Translations under genes and position numbers: made by a program
Notes under the pieces: model-generated
The model's input: the letters and a program-made list of their open reading frames with translations, nothing else
Database searches by the model: none
Told to the model about the DNA's origin: nothing
Assembly (NCBI GenBank): GCA_038116915.1
Contig: JAYOEU010000001.1
Coordinates: 62,001-126,000, forward strand
Reading direction: 5' to 3'
DNA from: JADHLJ01 sp038116915
GTDB lineage: Bacteria > Pseudomonadota > Alphaproteobacteria > Thalassobaculales > Thalassobaculaceae
Length of the DNA: 64,000 nt
Shown here: in pieces, positions 24,105 through 33,022 of the stretch
Position numbering within the stretch: the first letter of the stretch is position 1
Layout: every line of letters begins with the position of its first letter

Positions 24105-27100
24105 TCAGAAGGACCCGCTTAGATAGGTTTGCAAGGGCGTAACTTCAAGATGCCCTTTGCGGATGGCGTTTATGGCCTTAACAGCGGCCTTTGCACCCTC
24201 CACCGTCGTGTAATATGGAATATTGTGGGTCAACGCTGTGCGACGCAAGCTGAAACTATCGGCGATCGCCTGCGCGCCCTCGGTGGTATTGATCACCAGA
24301 TCCACATGTCCCGAGAGCATGTTGTCGACGATATGCGGCCGTCCCTCGAGGACTTTCTTGGTCCGGTCGACCCTGAGGCCCGCCTCTTTCAACGTCAGGG
24401 CGGTTCCCGATGTCGCCAGCAGCAGGAAGCCCATCTTGGACAGCTCGCGCGCGAGAGCGATGATTTCCGGCTTGTCGCCGTCGCGGACCGAGATGAAGAC
24501 GGTTCCGGAGGAGGGCAGGTTGGTGCCCGAGGCGATCTGGCTCTTGGCGAAGGCGGCGGCGAAATCCTTGTCGATCCCCATCACCTCGCCGGTGGACTTC
24601 ATTTCCGGGCCGAGAATGCTGTCGACGCCGGGGAAGCGCGCGAAGGGAAACACCGCTTCCTTGACCGCCACATGGGCCGGGTCGCGGGTCGGCAGATCGA
24701 AGGAGGAGAGCGGCTCGCCCGCCATCACGCGCGCCGCGATCTTGGCGATCGGCGATCCCGTCGCCTTGGCGACGAAGGGAACCGTGCGGCTGGCGCGCGG
24801 GTTGACCTCAAGCAGGAAAACCTCGTCGTCCTTGACCGCGAACTGGACGTTCATCAGCCCCTTGACCGACAGCCCGTCGGCCAGCAGCGCGGTCTGGCGG
24901 CGGATTTCCTTGATCACCGCTTCCGGCAGGGATTGCGGTGGCAGCGAGCAGGCGCTGTCGCCGGAATGAATGCCGGCTTCCTCGATATGCTCCATGATCC
25001 CGGCGATGTGCGAGCGGGTGCCGTCGGCGAGGCAGTCCACGTCAACCTCGACCGCGTGCGAGAGGAAGCCGTCGATCAGCACCGGATTCTTGCCCGACGC
25101 GATCACCGCCTGGGTCATGTAGCGGCGCAATGAGGTAACGTCGTGGACGATCTCCATGGCCCGGCCGCCCAGCACGTAGGACGGACGGATCACGACGGGA
25201 TAGCCGATCCGGGCGGCCTCGACCTCGGCCTGATCGCTTGAGGTGACGATGCCGTTGTCGGGCTGCTTGAGACCGAGCTTGTTGAGCAGCTTCTGGAAGC
25301 GCTCCCGGTCCTCGGCGAGATCGATGGCGTCGGGCGAGGTGCCGAGAATCGGAATGCCGGCTACCTCCAGCGCGTTCGCCAGCTTCAGCGGAGTCTGGCC
25401 GCCGAACTGGACGATCACGCCCTTGACGGTACCGTTGCGTTGCTCGACCCGCACCAGCTCGATCACGTCTTCCGCGGTCAGCGGCTCGAAATACAGCCGG
25501 TCCGAGGTGTCGTAGTCGGTCGACACCGTCTCCGGGTTGCAGTTGACCATGATGGTCTCATAGCCGGCCTCGGACAGCGCATAGGCGGCATGGACGCAGC
25601 AATAGTCGAACTCGATCCCCTGGCCGATCCGGTTCGGCCCGCCGCCAAGGATCAGGATCTTTTCCCGGTCTGTCGGCTCGGACTCGCATTCCGGCTCGTT
25701 CAGTCCGTCGCCCTCATAGGCCGAGTACATGTAGGGGGTCTTGGCCGGAAATTCGGCGGCGCAGGTATCGATGCGCTTGTACACCGGGGTCACGCCGAGC
25801 GCCCGGCGGGCCGACGCGACGGTTGCCTCATCCTGTCCGGTCAGCGTGGCGAGCCGCATGTCCGAGAAGCCGAATTTCTTCAGCTCCAGCATGCCTTGTC
25901 GATCCTTGGGCAGACCGTCCGCGCGGATCTTCTCCTCGGCGGCGACGATCGCCGCGATATGGCGCAGGAACCAGGGATCGATGGAGGAGGCGTCATAGAC
26001 CTCCTCGACCGTCAGGCCGAGCCGGAAGGCCTGGGCGACCCGCAGCAGACGGTCGGGCACCGGCTCCGAGAGCGCCGCGATGGCGCCGGCGCGATCGACC
26101 ACGCCGTCCGCATCGACCGGCAGTTCAACTTCATCGAGGCCGGTGAGGCCCGTCTCCATGGAGCGCAGGGCCTTCTGCAGGCTTTCCGCGAAGGTCCGGC
26201 CGATCGACATCGCCTCGCCCACCGACTTCATCGACGTGGTGAGCTTCGCCTCGGCGCCGGGGAACTTCTCGAAGGTGAAGCGCGGCATCTTGGTGACGAC
26301 ATAGTCGATGGTCGGCTCGAAGCTGGCCGGGGTCACGCCGGTGATGTCGTTGTCGAGTTCGTCGAGCGTGTAGCCCACCGCCAGCTTGGCGGCGATCTTG
26401 GCGATCGGAAAGCCGGTCGCCTTCGAGGCCAGCGCCGAGGAGCGTGAGACCCGGGGGTTCATCTCGATGATCACCAGCCGCCCGGTCTCGGGGCTGACGG
26501 CGAACTGCACGTTCGAGCCGCCGGTATCCACCCCGATCTCGCGCAGCACCGCGATCGAGGCGTCCCGCATCCGCTGATATTCCTTGTCGGTCAGGGTCAG
26601 CGCCGGGGCGACGGTGACCGAGTCACCGGTATGGATGCCCATCGGGTCGATATTCTCGATGGCGCAGATGATGATGCAGTTGTCCGCATTGTCGCGGACC
26701 ACCTCCATCTCGAATTCCTTCCACCCCAGGACCGATTCCTCGATCAGCACCGTGTGGACCGGCGAGAGGCGCAGACCGTTGCGGACGATCTCCTCGAATT
26801 CCTGAATATTGTAGGCGATGCCGCCGCCGGTTCCGGCAAGCGTGAAGGACGGCCGGATGATCGCCGGCAGGCCGACGGCCTTCAGCGCCTCCTGCGCCTC
26901 CTCGTCGTTCGAAACCAGCGAGGAGCGCGGCGATTCAAGCCCGATCTTGTCCATCGCCTGGCGGAACAGCAGCCGGTCCTCGGCCTTCTCGATGGCCTCG
27001 AGATTGGCGCCGATCAGCTCGACGCCCAACCGCTCCAGGGTGCCGTCCTTGGCCAGCGCCAGCGCTGTATTCAGCGCGGTCTGCCCGCCCATGGTGGGCA

Positions 27101-27359
27101 GCATCGCGTCGGGCCGTTCCTTCTCGAGGATCCGCGCCACGGTCGACGGCGTGATCGGCTCCACATAGGTGGCGTCGGCCAGGCCCGGGTCGGTCATGAT
27201 CGTCGCCGGGTTGGAGTTCACCAGGATCACCCGGTACCCCTCCTCCTTCAGCGCCTTGCAGGCCTGGGTCCCGGAATAGTCGAACTCACAGGCCTGACCG
27301 ATGACGATCGGCCCGGCGCCAATGATGATGATCGAGGAGATGTCGGTGCGTTTGGGCAT
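24105..27359 (-). CDS. carB: Carbamoyl-phosphate synthase large chain
   Basis: 1084 residues, full length. Two homologous halves each carry an ATP-grasp domain: the first opens IIIGAGPIVIGQACEFDYSG, the second ILGGGPNRIGQGIEFDYC near residue 570. They phosphorylate bicarbonate and carbamate in turn. The C-terminal allosteric MGS-like domain begins near 945 (GTVFISVRDGDKPEI). It makes carbamoyl phosphate for arginine and pyrimidine synthesis with CarA. It sits 15 bases after carA in a carA-carB-(greA) unit. Confidence 0.97.
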   Translation of the reverse strand: MPKRTDISSIIIIGAGPIVIGQACEFDYSGTQACKALKEEGYRVILVNSNPATIMTDPGLADATYVEPITPSTVARILEKERPDAMLPTMGGQTALNTALALAKDGTLERLGVELIGANLEAIEKAEDRLLFRQAMDKIGLESPRSSLVSNDEEAQEALKAVGLPAIIRPSFTLAGTGGGIAYNIQEFEEIVRNGLRLSPVHTVLIEESVLGWKEFEMEVVRDNADNCIIICAIENIDPMGIHTGDSVTVAPALTLTDKEYQRMRDASIAVLREIGVDTGGSNVQFAVSPETGRLVIIEMNPRVSRSSALASKATGFPIAKIAAKLAVGYTLDELDNDITGVTPASFEPTIDYVVTKMPRFTFEKFPGAEAKLTTSMKSVGEAMSIGRTFAESLQKALRSMETGLTGLDEVELPVDADGVVDRAGAIAALSEPVPDRLLRVAQAFRLGLTVEEVYDASSIDPWFLRHIAAIVAAEEKIRADGLPKDRQGMLELKKFGFSDMRLATLTGQDEATVASARRALGVTPVYKRIDTCAAEFPAKTPYMYSAYEGDGLNEPECESEPTDREKILILGGGPNRIGQGIEFDYCCVHAAYALSEAGYETIMVNCNPETVSTDYDTSDRLYFEPLTAEDVIELVRVEQRNGTVKGVIVQFGGQTPLKLANALEVAGIPILGTSPDAIDLAEDRERFQKLLNKLGLKQPDNGIVTSSDQAEVEAARIGYPVVIRPSYVLGGRAMEIVHDVTSLRRYMTQAVIASGKNPVLIDGFLSHAVEVDVDCLADGTRSHIAGIMEHIEEAGIHSGDSACSLPPQSLPEAVIKEIRRQTALLADGLSVKGLMNVQFAVKDDEVFLLEVNPRASRTVPFVAKATGSPIAKIAARVMAGEPLSSFDLPTRDPAHVAVKEAVFPFARFPGVDSILGPEMKSTGEVMGIDKDFAAAFAKSQIASGTNLPSSGTVFISVRDGDKPEIIALARELSKMGFLLLATSGTALTLKEAGLRVDRTKKVLEGRPHIVDNMLSGHVDLVINTTEGAQAIADSFSLRRTALTHNIPYYTTVEGAKAAVKAINAIRKGHLEVTPLQTYLSGSF

Positions 27360-27374
27360 GGAGGAGATGCGCCC

Positions 27375-28568
27375 CTATTCCATCAGATCGACGAACCGCT
27401 GGAACAGGTAGTGGCTGTCCTTCGGTCCGGGGGAGGCTTCGGGGTGGTATTGGACGCTGAAGACCGGCTTGCCGGTGACCCTGATCCCCTCGATGGAGCC
27501 GTCAAAGAGCGAGCGGTGGGTGATCTCGACGCCATCGGGCAGGGTCCCCTCGGAAATCACGAAGCCGTGGTTCTGGCTGGTGATCTCGACCTTGCCGGTG
27601 GTCAGGTCCTTGACCGGATGATTGCCGCCCCGGTGGCCCATATGCATCTTCTCGGTCCTGGCGCCCAGCGCCAGGGACAGCATCTGGTGGCCGAGGCAGA
27701 TGCCGAAGACCGGCTTGCCGCTGTCGATCAGTTTGCGGATCTCGGGCACCGCGTAGGCGCCGGTCGCCGCCGGGTCGCCCGGGCCGTTGGCGAGGAAAAT
27801 GCCGTCGGGATCGCGGGCGAGGATCTCCTCGGCGGCGTTATTGGCCGGCACCACCGTCACCTCGCAGCCCAGCGCCACCAGATTGCGCAGGATGTTGCGC
27901 TTGGCGCCGAAATCCATGGCGACGACCCGGTGCCGGACGGCGGGGGCCGGCTGATATCCCTCGGTGTCGTCGGCGCCGAAGGCCCAGGTGGAACCGTCCC
28001 AGGCATAGCTCTGGGTGCAGGACACCTTAGCGGCGAGATCCATGCCCTCGAGGCCCGGCCAGGCGGCGGCCTGTTTCCGGAGCGCCGGGATGTCGAAATT
28101 TCCGTCCGGCGCGTGGCAGAGAACCCCGTTCGGGGCGCCGCCGTCGCGGATCCGCCGTGTCAGGCGCCGCGTGTCGACACCGCTGATCCCGGGCAGGTTC
28201 ACCGATTTCAGCCAGTCGTCGAAATGCCGCTCGGCCCGGTGGTTCGACGGGTCCGTCATATCCGCGCGCAGCACCAATCCGAGGGAATGCGGGGTCGCGG
28301 TTTCCACGTCGTTTGAATTGGCGCCGACATTGCCTATATGGGGGAAGGTGAAGGTGATGATCTGCCCGGCATAGGACGGATCGGTCATGATCTCCTGATA
28401 GCCGGTCATCGAGGTGTTGAAACAGACCTCACCCACCGTGGTCCGCGCCGCGCCGAGGCCGCGGCCCCAGAACACCGTTCCATCGGAAAGAATCAGGGCG
28501 GCGGTGGCGCCATCGGGCTTTGCGGGTGCGGCCTTGTGGCCAGGATCGGTCGCCAGAGCGTCCGCCAT
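27375..28568 (-). CDS. carA: Carbamoyl-phosphate synthase small chain
   Basis: 397 residues. An N-terminal CPSase_sm domain (about 25-160; FNTSMTGYQEIMTDPSY) precedes a C-terminal class I amidotransferase with the Cys nucleophile in FGICLGHQMLSLALG and the His/Glu pair in VQYHPEASPGP. It hydrolyses glutamine and channels ammonia to CarB. ATG 28568 is used; the frame is open further upstream but without family sequence and past the proposed promoter. The RBS is weak. Confidence 0.96.
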   Translation of the reverse strand: MADALATDPGHKAAPAKPDGATAALILSDGTVFWGRGLGAARTTVGEVCFNTSMTGYQEIMTDPSYAGQIITFTFPHIGNVGANSNDVETATPHSLGLVLRADMTDPSNHRAERHFDDWLKSVNLPGISGVDTRRLTRRIRDGGAPNGVLCHAPDGNFDIPALRKQAAAWPGLEGMDLAAKVSCTQSYAWDGSTWAFGADDTEGYQPAPAVRHRVVAMDFGAKRNILRNLVALGCEVTVVPANNAAEEILARDPDGIFLANGPGDPAATGAYAVPEIRKLIDSGKPVFGICLGHQMLSLALGARTEKMHMGHRGGNHPVKDLTTGKVEITSQNHGFVISEGTLPDGVEITHRSLFDGSIEGIRVTGKPVFSVQYHPEASPGPKDSHYLFQRFVDLME

Positions 28569-28601
28569 GAGGGGGTATCCAGTGTGCCTTGATCGGCACG
28601 G

Positions 28602-28630
28602 TTGATACGCTAAGGCGCCCGGAGGGTCAA
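28602..28630 (-). promoter_or_regulatory. Putative sigma-70 promoter of carAB
   Basis: On the minus strand TTGACC (28625-28630) and TATCAA (28602-28607) are separated by exactly 17 bases. This places the transcript start about 26 bases before the carA ATG. It also argues against translation from the longer upstream frame. Confidence 0.5.
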
Positions 28631-28775
28631 CCCCTATGTTTTTGGAATATTTGATTGATTTCAAGGTCTTAACAAATTGCTTGCGTTTCGCTGGTGATTC
28701 ACCGTTAAGTGGTTGCAATGCCGTACCGAGCGCTCGCAGAAGCGCCGGCGGGATGAGGGCAAAGGGAAATTAACC

Positions 28776-29234
28776 GTGATTCGCACCGAATTGAACGAGG
28801 CGTTGAAGGTGTCCATGAAGGCGCAGGAAAAATGCGCCGTCAGCACCATCCGCTTGATTCTAGCGGCACTTAAGGACCGGGACATCTGCGCGCGGGCCGA
28901 CGGCAACGACGACGGCGTCTCCGATGACGAGGTCTTGGCGCTGTTGCAGACCATGGTCAAGCAACGCGACGAATCGATCCGTTTGTATGAAGAGGGCGGC
29001 CGTCTCGAGCTTGCCGAGCAGGAGCGCGAGGAGGTGGAGGTCATCCGCCGCTTCATGCCCCAGCCGCTGGAAGGCGAGGATCTCGACAGCGCGGTCAAGG
29101 ACGTGATTCGCGAGATCGGCGCCCGGGACATGAAAGACATGGGCAAGACCATGGCGCTCTTGAAACAGCGCTATCCCGGCCGCATGGATTTCGCCAAGGC
29201 CAGCGGGATGGTCCGCCAGGCGCTGGTGAACTGA
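28776..29234 (+). CDS. GatB/YqeY domain-containing protein
   Basis: A 152-residue stand-alone YqeY-type protein: N-terminal four-helix part (SMKAQEKCAVSTIRLILAAL) and a C-terminal three-helix bundle with FMPQPLEGEDLDSAV and KTMALLKQRYPGRMDFAKAS. It is homologous to the tRNA-binding tail of GatB, but its own function is unclear. The GTG start at 28776 follows AAAGGGAAA by eight bases; a longer upstream frame lacks family residues. Divergent from carA, the usual alphaproteobacterial neighbour; the dnaG/rpoD genes that often follow are absent here. Confidence 0.88.
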   Translation: MIRTELNEALKVSMKAQEKCAVSTIRLILAALKDRDICARADGNDDGVSDDEVLALLQTMVKQRDESIRLYEEGGRLELAEQEREEVEVIRRFMPQPLEGEDLDSAVKDVIREIGARDMKDMGKTMALLKQRYPGRMDFAKASGMVRQALVN

Positions 29235-29259
29235 CGGGCGGTCGAAAGCCGACGGCGAC

Positions 29260-30051
29260 CTATGTTCGGATGGAGCCGGCGCTGACCGCCGCTGAAGCGA
29301 TGGGACCCGTCTCGGGCAGATCGGTCCAACCGGTGTCCAACAGAACCTCCGCCGGCCTGAACCGGGCCTTGTAGGACATCTTGCGCGTCTCGGCGATCCA
29401 ATAGCCGAGATAGACATAGGGCAGGCCCCGCGCCTCGGCCCGCCGGACCAGATCCAGCACCATGAAAACGCCGAGACCGCGCTCCGGCGCCTCCTCGGAG
29501 AAGAAACTGTAGACCGCCGACAGGCCGTCGTCCTGGACATCGACCAGCATGACCGCGACCAGATCGCCGGTATCCGCCGCCCGGTATTCGAGCAGGCGGG
29601 AATCGATCGGCGAGCGTTCGATCATGTCGCCGAAATCGACATAGTCCATCAGGCCCATCTCGCCCTCGGCATGGCGGCTGTTCTGGTACCGCTTGAACAG
29701 GGTGAACTGCTCCGGTGTCGCCCGTGCGTCACGCCATTCGCCGGAAATGTCCCGGTTCCGACCGAGGCTGCGCCGGAACGAGCGGGTCCACTCGAAATCC
29801 GCCACGCGCACCCGGATCGGCAGGCACGATTTGCAGCTCGGGCAGGCAGGGCGATAGCAAAGATGCTGGGTGCGGCGAAACCCGGCCCGGGCAAGGGCGT
29901 CATGGCTGCTGCGCCCCCGGCGGCTTGAAATATCCGCGACCAGCCGGCGCTCGACCCGATCCGGCAGATAGGGACAGGGCATGGGCAGGGTATGAAAGAA
30001 CACAAGCGGAGGAGTCGTCGTGCCGTCGAACATTGCCTCGCCATCTCGCAT
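29260..30051 (-). CDS. bpt: Aspartate/glutamate leucyltransferase (Bpt; ATE-like)
   Basis: A 263-residue member of the arginyl/leucyl-tRNA-protein transferase family, which adds Leu (bacterial Bpt) to N-terminal Asp/Glu to mark proteins for ClpS/ClpAP. The N-terminal cluster CPYLPDRVERR ... LCYRPACPSCKSCLPIRV holds the conserved Cys residues. The C-terminal GNAT-like domain has YSFFSEEAPERGLGVFMVLD and PYVYLGYWI. ATG 30051 gives the family N terminus; ATG 30033 is an alternative. No clpS/clpA is in view. Confidence 0.92.
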   Translation of the reverse strand: MRDGEAMFDGTTTPPLVFFHTLPMPCPYLPDRVERRLVADISSRRGRSSHDALARAGFRRTQHLCYRPACPSCKSCLPIRVRVADFEWTRSFRRSLGRNRDISGEWRDARATPEQFTLFKRYQNSRHAEGEMGLMDYVDFGDMIERSPIDSRLLEYRAADTGDLVAVMLVDVQDDGLSAVYSFFSEEAPERGLGVFMVLDLVRRAEARGLPYVYLGYWIAETRKMSYKARFRPAEVLLDTGWTDLPETGPIASAAVSAGSIRT

Positions 30052-30177
30052 GCCGGAACACCCGCCTGGGAGCGGGCAGGTGATCGTGAACGATTTCAGG
30101 GGCCGCCGCAACCGCCGGTATGCCGAGGCGTGACAGAACGCACCCCGCGCCGGCCGGCAGTCACTTTTTCAGAAGGT

Positions 30178-31251
30178 TCAGCCGCCGGTTCTCGGAATCG
30201 CCGAGGTTACTGAGTTGTTGTTGTCGCTCTGCGCCCGGACCGACGGCAGGCTGGTTTCGGTGGCGGTCGGCAGCTTGTCGACGACCGCTTCCTCGCCCGT
30301 GCCGGTATTGGTGTTCTGACGCAGCAGGATGATGCTGATCCGGCGGTTTTCGGGCGCCAGGGGATCGGACGGTTCGATCGGGTCACGGTCGGCCATGCCG
30401 ACGACCTGGGCGATCCGGTCCTCCGCCACGCCGAGCTGCTCAAGCGCGCGGCGGCTTGCATTGGCCCGGTCGGCCGACAGATCCCAGTTCGTGCGCTGTG
30501 AGCCGGCGGCGAAGGGGCGCGCGTCGGTGTGCCCGGAAATCTTGATCTTGTTGGGCAACTTCTTGATGATCTCGGCGACCTTTTCCAGGAGCTTGCGCAG
30601 TTTCTCATCCATGTTCGCGCTGCCGAGCGGGAACAAGGCGACCTTTTCCTGATCGATCAATTGAATACGCAGACCTTCGGGCGCGGACTCGATCTCGAGA
30701 CTTTGGGCGGCTTCCTTAAGTTCGGGGTCGTTGGATTCATCGACTGCCTGTTTGATCAGCTTCTCGGCCTCGGCGAACTGAGCGGCCTCGCGTTGGGCTT
30801 CCTGCTGCTGCAGCAGTTGCTCAAGCTGTTCCTGGCTGATGGTGCCTTCCTCGTCGGCGTCACTGCCGGTCTTGGATTCAATGTTCTCCGGGTCGTCGGA
30901 GTCGGGATTGATCGCCTCGGTATCCTCGGCTTGGGGGCGCGCGACCTGCGGTGTGCTGATCATCGGCGGCGAGGAGGCGGTTTTAAGGGCGCCCGGCTTG
31001 GTGATCGAGGTTCCGCCAAGCACGCCGCCGGAGCCGCTTCGCGTCGAGCGCGAGATCGCGGTCGGGTCGAAATAGTTGGAAATGGCCACCTTCTGTTCTT
31101 CGGTGGTGGCGTTAAGCAGCCACAACAGAAGAAAGAAGGCCATCATGGCTGTCACGAAGTCGGCATAGGCGACCTTCCAGGCGCCGCCGTGATGGCCGCC
31201 ATGGCCACCCTTCTTGACTTTCTTGATGATGATACTTGCTTGTGCGTCCAC
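30178..31251 (-). CDS. motB: Flagellar motor protein MotB
   Basis: A 357-residue stator subunit. The N-terminal cytoplasmic basic stretch (IIIKKVKKGGHGGHHGG) and membrane helix carry the proton-binding Asp in AYADFVTAMMAFFLLLWLL (near residue 31). A long linker with Gln/Glu-rich coiled coil (130-185) follows, then an OmpA-like peptidoglycan-binding domain (200-310) with KIKISGHTDARPF and RANASRRALEQLGV. The start is GTG 31251. It follows motA with a 91-base gap. A Ser/Thr-rich C-terminal tail (about 40 residues) extends beyond the OmpA domain. Confidence 0.95.
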   Translation of the reverse strand: MDAQASIIIKKVKKGGHGGHHGGAWKVAYADFVTAMMAFFLLLWLLNATTEEQKVAISNYFDPTAISRSTRSGSGGVLGGTSITKPGALKTASSPPMISTPQVARPQAEDTEAINPDSDDPENIESKTGSDADEEGTISQEQLEQLLQQQEAQREAAQFAEAEKLIKQAVDESNDPELKEAAQSLEIESAPEGLRIQLIDQEKVALFPLGSANMDEKLRKLLEKVAEIIKKLPNKIKISGHTDARPFAAGSQRTNWDLSADRANASRRALEQLGVAEDRIAQVVGMADRDPIEPSDPLAPENRRISIILLRQNTNTGTGEEAVVDKLPTATETSLPSVRAQSDNNNSVTSAIPRTGG

Positions 31252-31342
31252 GTTTTCCGCGCCCCGGTTCGCTTAGGTCCGCACCGTTTCCGAACCCATA
31301 TGGTGTTGTCTCCCAAAGGATGAAAGACCGGGTATGCAAACA

Positions 31343-32203
31343 TCATACCGGAGGCAGGGCAGCAACCGCTTCCTCAACCTCGTAAAACGACGGGCGATCC
31401 TTTGACATCAGGATTTTCCGAGCGAATTCAACGGAAACCGCCGGCGCGTAACCGGATACATGCGCCAACAGACCAGCCTTGATACAGGCCATATATTTGG
31501 CATCCGCGCTGAAGACGTTGTTCATGTTGACGGCCAACGGAGAGACGATGCCGTAGGCGAGGAAAATCCCGAGGAACGTTCCAACCAGGGCGCCGCCGAT
31601 CAGTTTACCCAGGACCTCCGGCGGTTCGGTGATCGAACTCATGGTCTTAATGACGCCCAGCACGGCGGCGACGATGCCCAGCGCCGGAAACCCGTCGCCC
31701 ATGGTCGTATAGGCCCCGGCGATCTGCGCGTCCTCGGCGTGATGGGTTTCCAATTCCTCGTCCAGAAGATCGGCCAGTTCGTGCGGATTGTCGGTTCCGA
31801 GCGTCATCATCCGCAGATAGTCGCACAGGAACTCAAGCGCGTGATGGTCCGAGGAGAATTTGGGAAAGGCCTGGAACAGAGAGCTCTCTTCCGGTCTTTC
31901 GATGTGTGACTCGATCGCCAGCATGCCCTTGGTCTTGGCCAGCTTGAAGATCGCGTACATCAGGCTCAGCAGTTCGAGATAATCGTCCTTGTTGTATTTG
32001 GGACCCTTCATGGCGGCCTTGAAGCCCTTGCCCGCCTTGCTGAGGATGAATTTCGGATTCGCGACGATGAAGGCGCCGACACCGGCGCCGCCAATAATCA
32101 CGAGTTCGAAGGGCTGCCAAAGCGGGCCGAGCTTTCCGCCCATGGCCATGTAACCGCCGATCACGCAAACGATCAAGACAACCCAACCTATTAAGACGAA
32201 CAT
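31343..32203 (-). CDS. motA: Flagellar motor protein MotA
   Basis: A 286-residue stator channel subunit with four membrane helices (about 1-20, 28-50, 170-190 and 200-225) and a large cytoplasmic loop holding the charged torque-generating residues between helices 2 and 3. Signatures are GYMAMGGKLGPLWQPFELVI and VLGKLIGGALVGTFLGIFLAYG. ATG 32203 has GGGAGG seven bases upstream and gives the normal length. With MotB it forms the proton-driven stator. Its presence suggests flagellar rotation is intact in this organism. Confidence 0.95.
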   Translation of the reverse strand: MFVLIGWVVLIVCVIGGYMAMGGKLGPLWQPFELVIIGGAGVGAFIVANPKFILSKAGKGFKAAMKGPKYNKDDYLELLSLMYAIFKLAKTKGMLAIESHIERPEESSLFQAFPKFSSDHHALEFLCDYLRMMTLGTDNPHELADLLDEELETHHAEDAQIAGAYTTMGDGFPALGIVAAVLGVIKTMSSITEPPEVLGKLIGGALVGTFLGIFLAYGIVSPLAVNMNNVFSADAKYMACIKAGLLAHVSGYAPAVSVEFARKILMSKDRPSFYEVEEAVAALPPV

Positions 32204-32532
32204 GCCCAACCTCCCGGTGACCGCAAGCCGGCAGTCTCGAATCAGGATCTGCCGCATACTATCACTGAATTTGTGGTGATTTGCAAAGACTAAGCGCTAT
32301 CTCATTGAAAAAATGTCTAATTTCATCGCTCTGTTGGCGCGTGCAGCAACTGGAAATGATCGCGTGCCGGATGCTGTTTCGCTAGCGATTGAAAAGCGAT
32401 CGGGGAATGGAGATAAATGAGCCGGCGTGGGGGACGCTATTCGGGTCGAAAAGCTTGGCCGTGTCGGCGCCGATGTTGGTGACGATACCGGCGATCTGGA
32501 CGAGCCGCGGCGTGGCGACGGGAGAGACGGCA
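32204..32532. other. Divergent 329-bp intergenic region (motA / flavin reductase)
   Basis: It carries the control regions of motA (leftward) and the flavin reductase (rightward). On the minus strand TTGCAA followed 17 bases later by GATAGT, near 32245-32285, is a weak sigma-70-like candidate for motA. No sigma-54 motif and no RNA gene were seen. An in-frame extension of the reductase frame runs through it without family sequence. Confidence 0.35.
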
Positions 32533-33015
32533 ATGGCGATCGATCAGCGCCACTTTCGCAATGTGATGGGAACCTTCGCCACGGGCGTGACGATCATCAC
32601 CACCAATTTCGCCGGCGCGCCGCACGGCATTACGGCGAACTCCTTCAGCTCGGTTTCCCTGGACCCGCCGCTCGTTCTGTTCTGTCTCGGTAAATCCTCG
32701 ACCAATTTCGACGCCTTCATGGCAACCGACAATTTCGCGGTGAATATTCTCGCCGCAGGCCAGGACAAACTGTCCACCCATTTCGCCATGTTTGATGGCG
32801 ACCGCTTCGATGGAACGCGCTGGAGCACCTGGGAGACCGGCGCGCCGATCCTTGAGGGCGTGGTTTCGGCGGCCGATTGCCGGCTTGAGGCGCGGCACGA
32901 TGCCGGTGACCATGTGATCATCGTCGGCTGGGCCGCGCGCGCGGAAGTCATCAACGAGGTCGCGCCCTTGCTCTATCATCGTGGCCGATACGCGGAGGTG
33001 ACGGGCGTCGGTTGA
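32533..33015 (+). CDS. Flavin reductase family protein
   Basis: A 160-residue FMN-binding split-barrel protein like the reductase components (HpaC, ActVB, NtaB type) of two-component flavin monooxygenases. The fingerprint is FRNVMGTFATGVTIITT then HGITANSFSSVSLDPPLVLFCL, with the C-terminal GDHVIIVGWAARAEV (family G-D-H). It supplies reduced FMN/FAD to a partner oxygenase. ATG 32533 follows GGGAGA. No partner monooxygenase is adjacent; the luciferase-like enzyme at 45.8 kb is a distant candidate only. Confidence 0.9.
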   Translation: MAIDQRHFRNVMGTFATGVTIITTNFAGAPHGITANSFSSVSLDPPLVLFCLGKSSTNFDAFMATDNFAVNILAAGQDKLSTHFAMFDGDRFDGTRWSTWETGAPILEGVVSAADCRLEARHDAGDHVIIVGWAARAEVINEVAPLLYHRGRYAEVTGVG

Positions 33016-33022
33016 GACCGTA

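Noticed and set aside
26631..28316. A 561-codon open frame antisense to carA/carB
   Set aside because: It is the mirror of a well-conserved coding frame in GC-rich DNA; its translation is His/Asp/Gly/Arg-rich without any domain, and carA/carB are certain.
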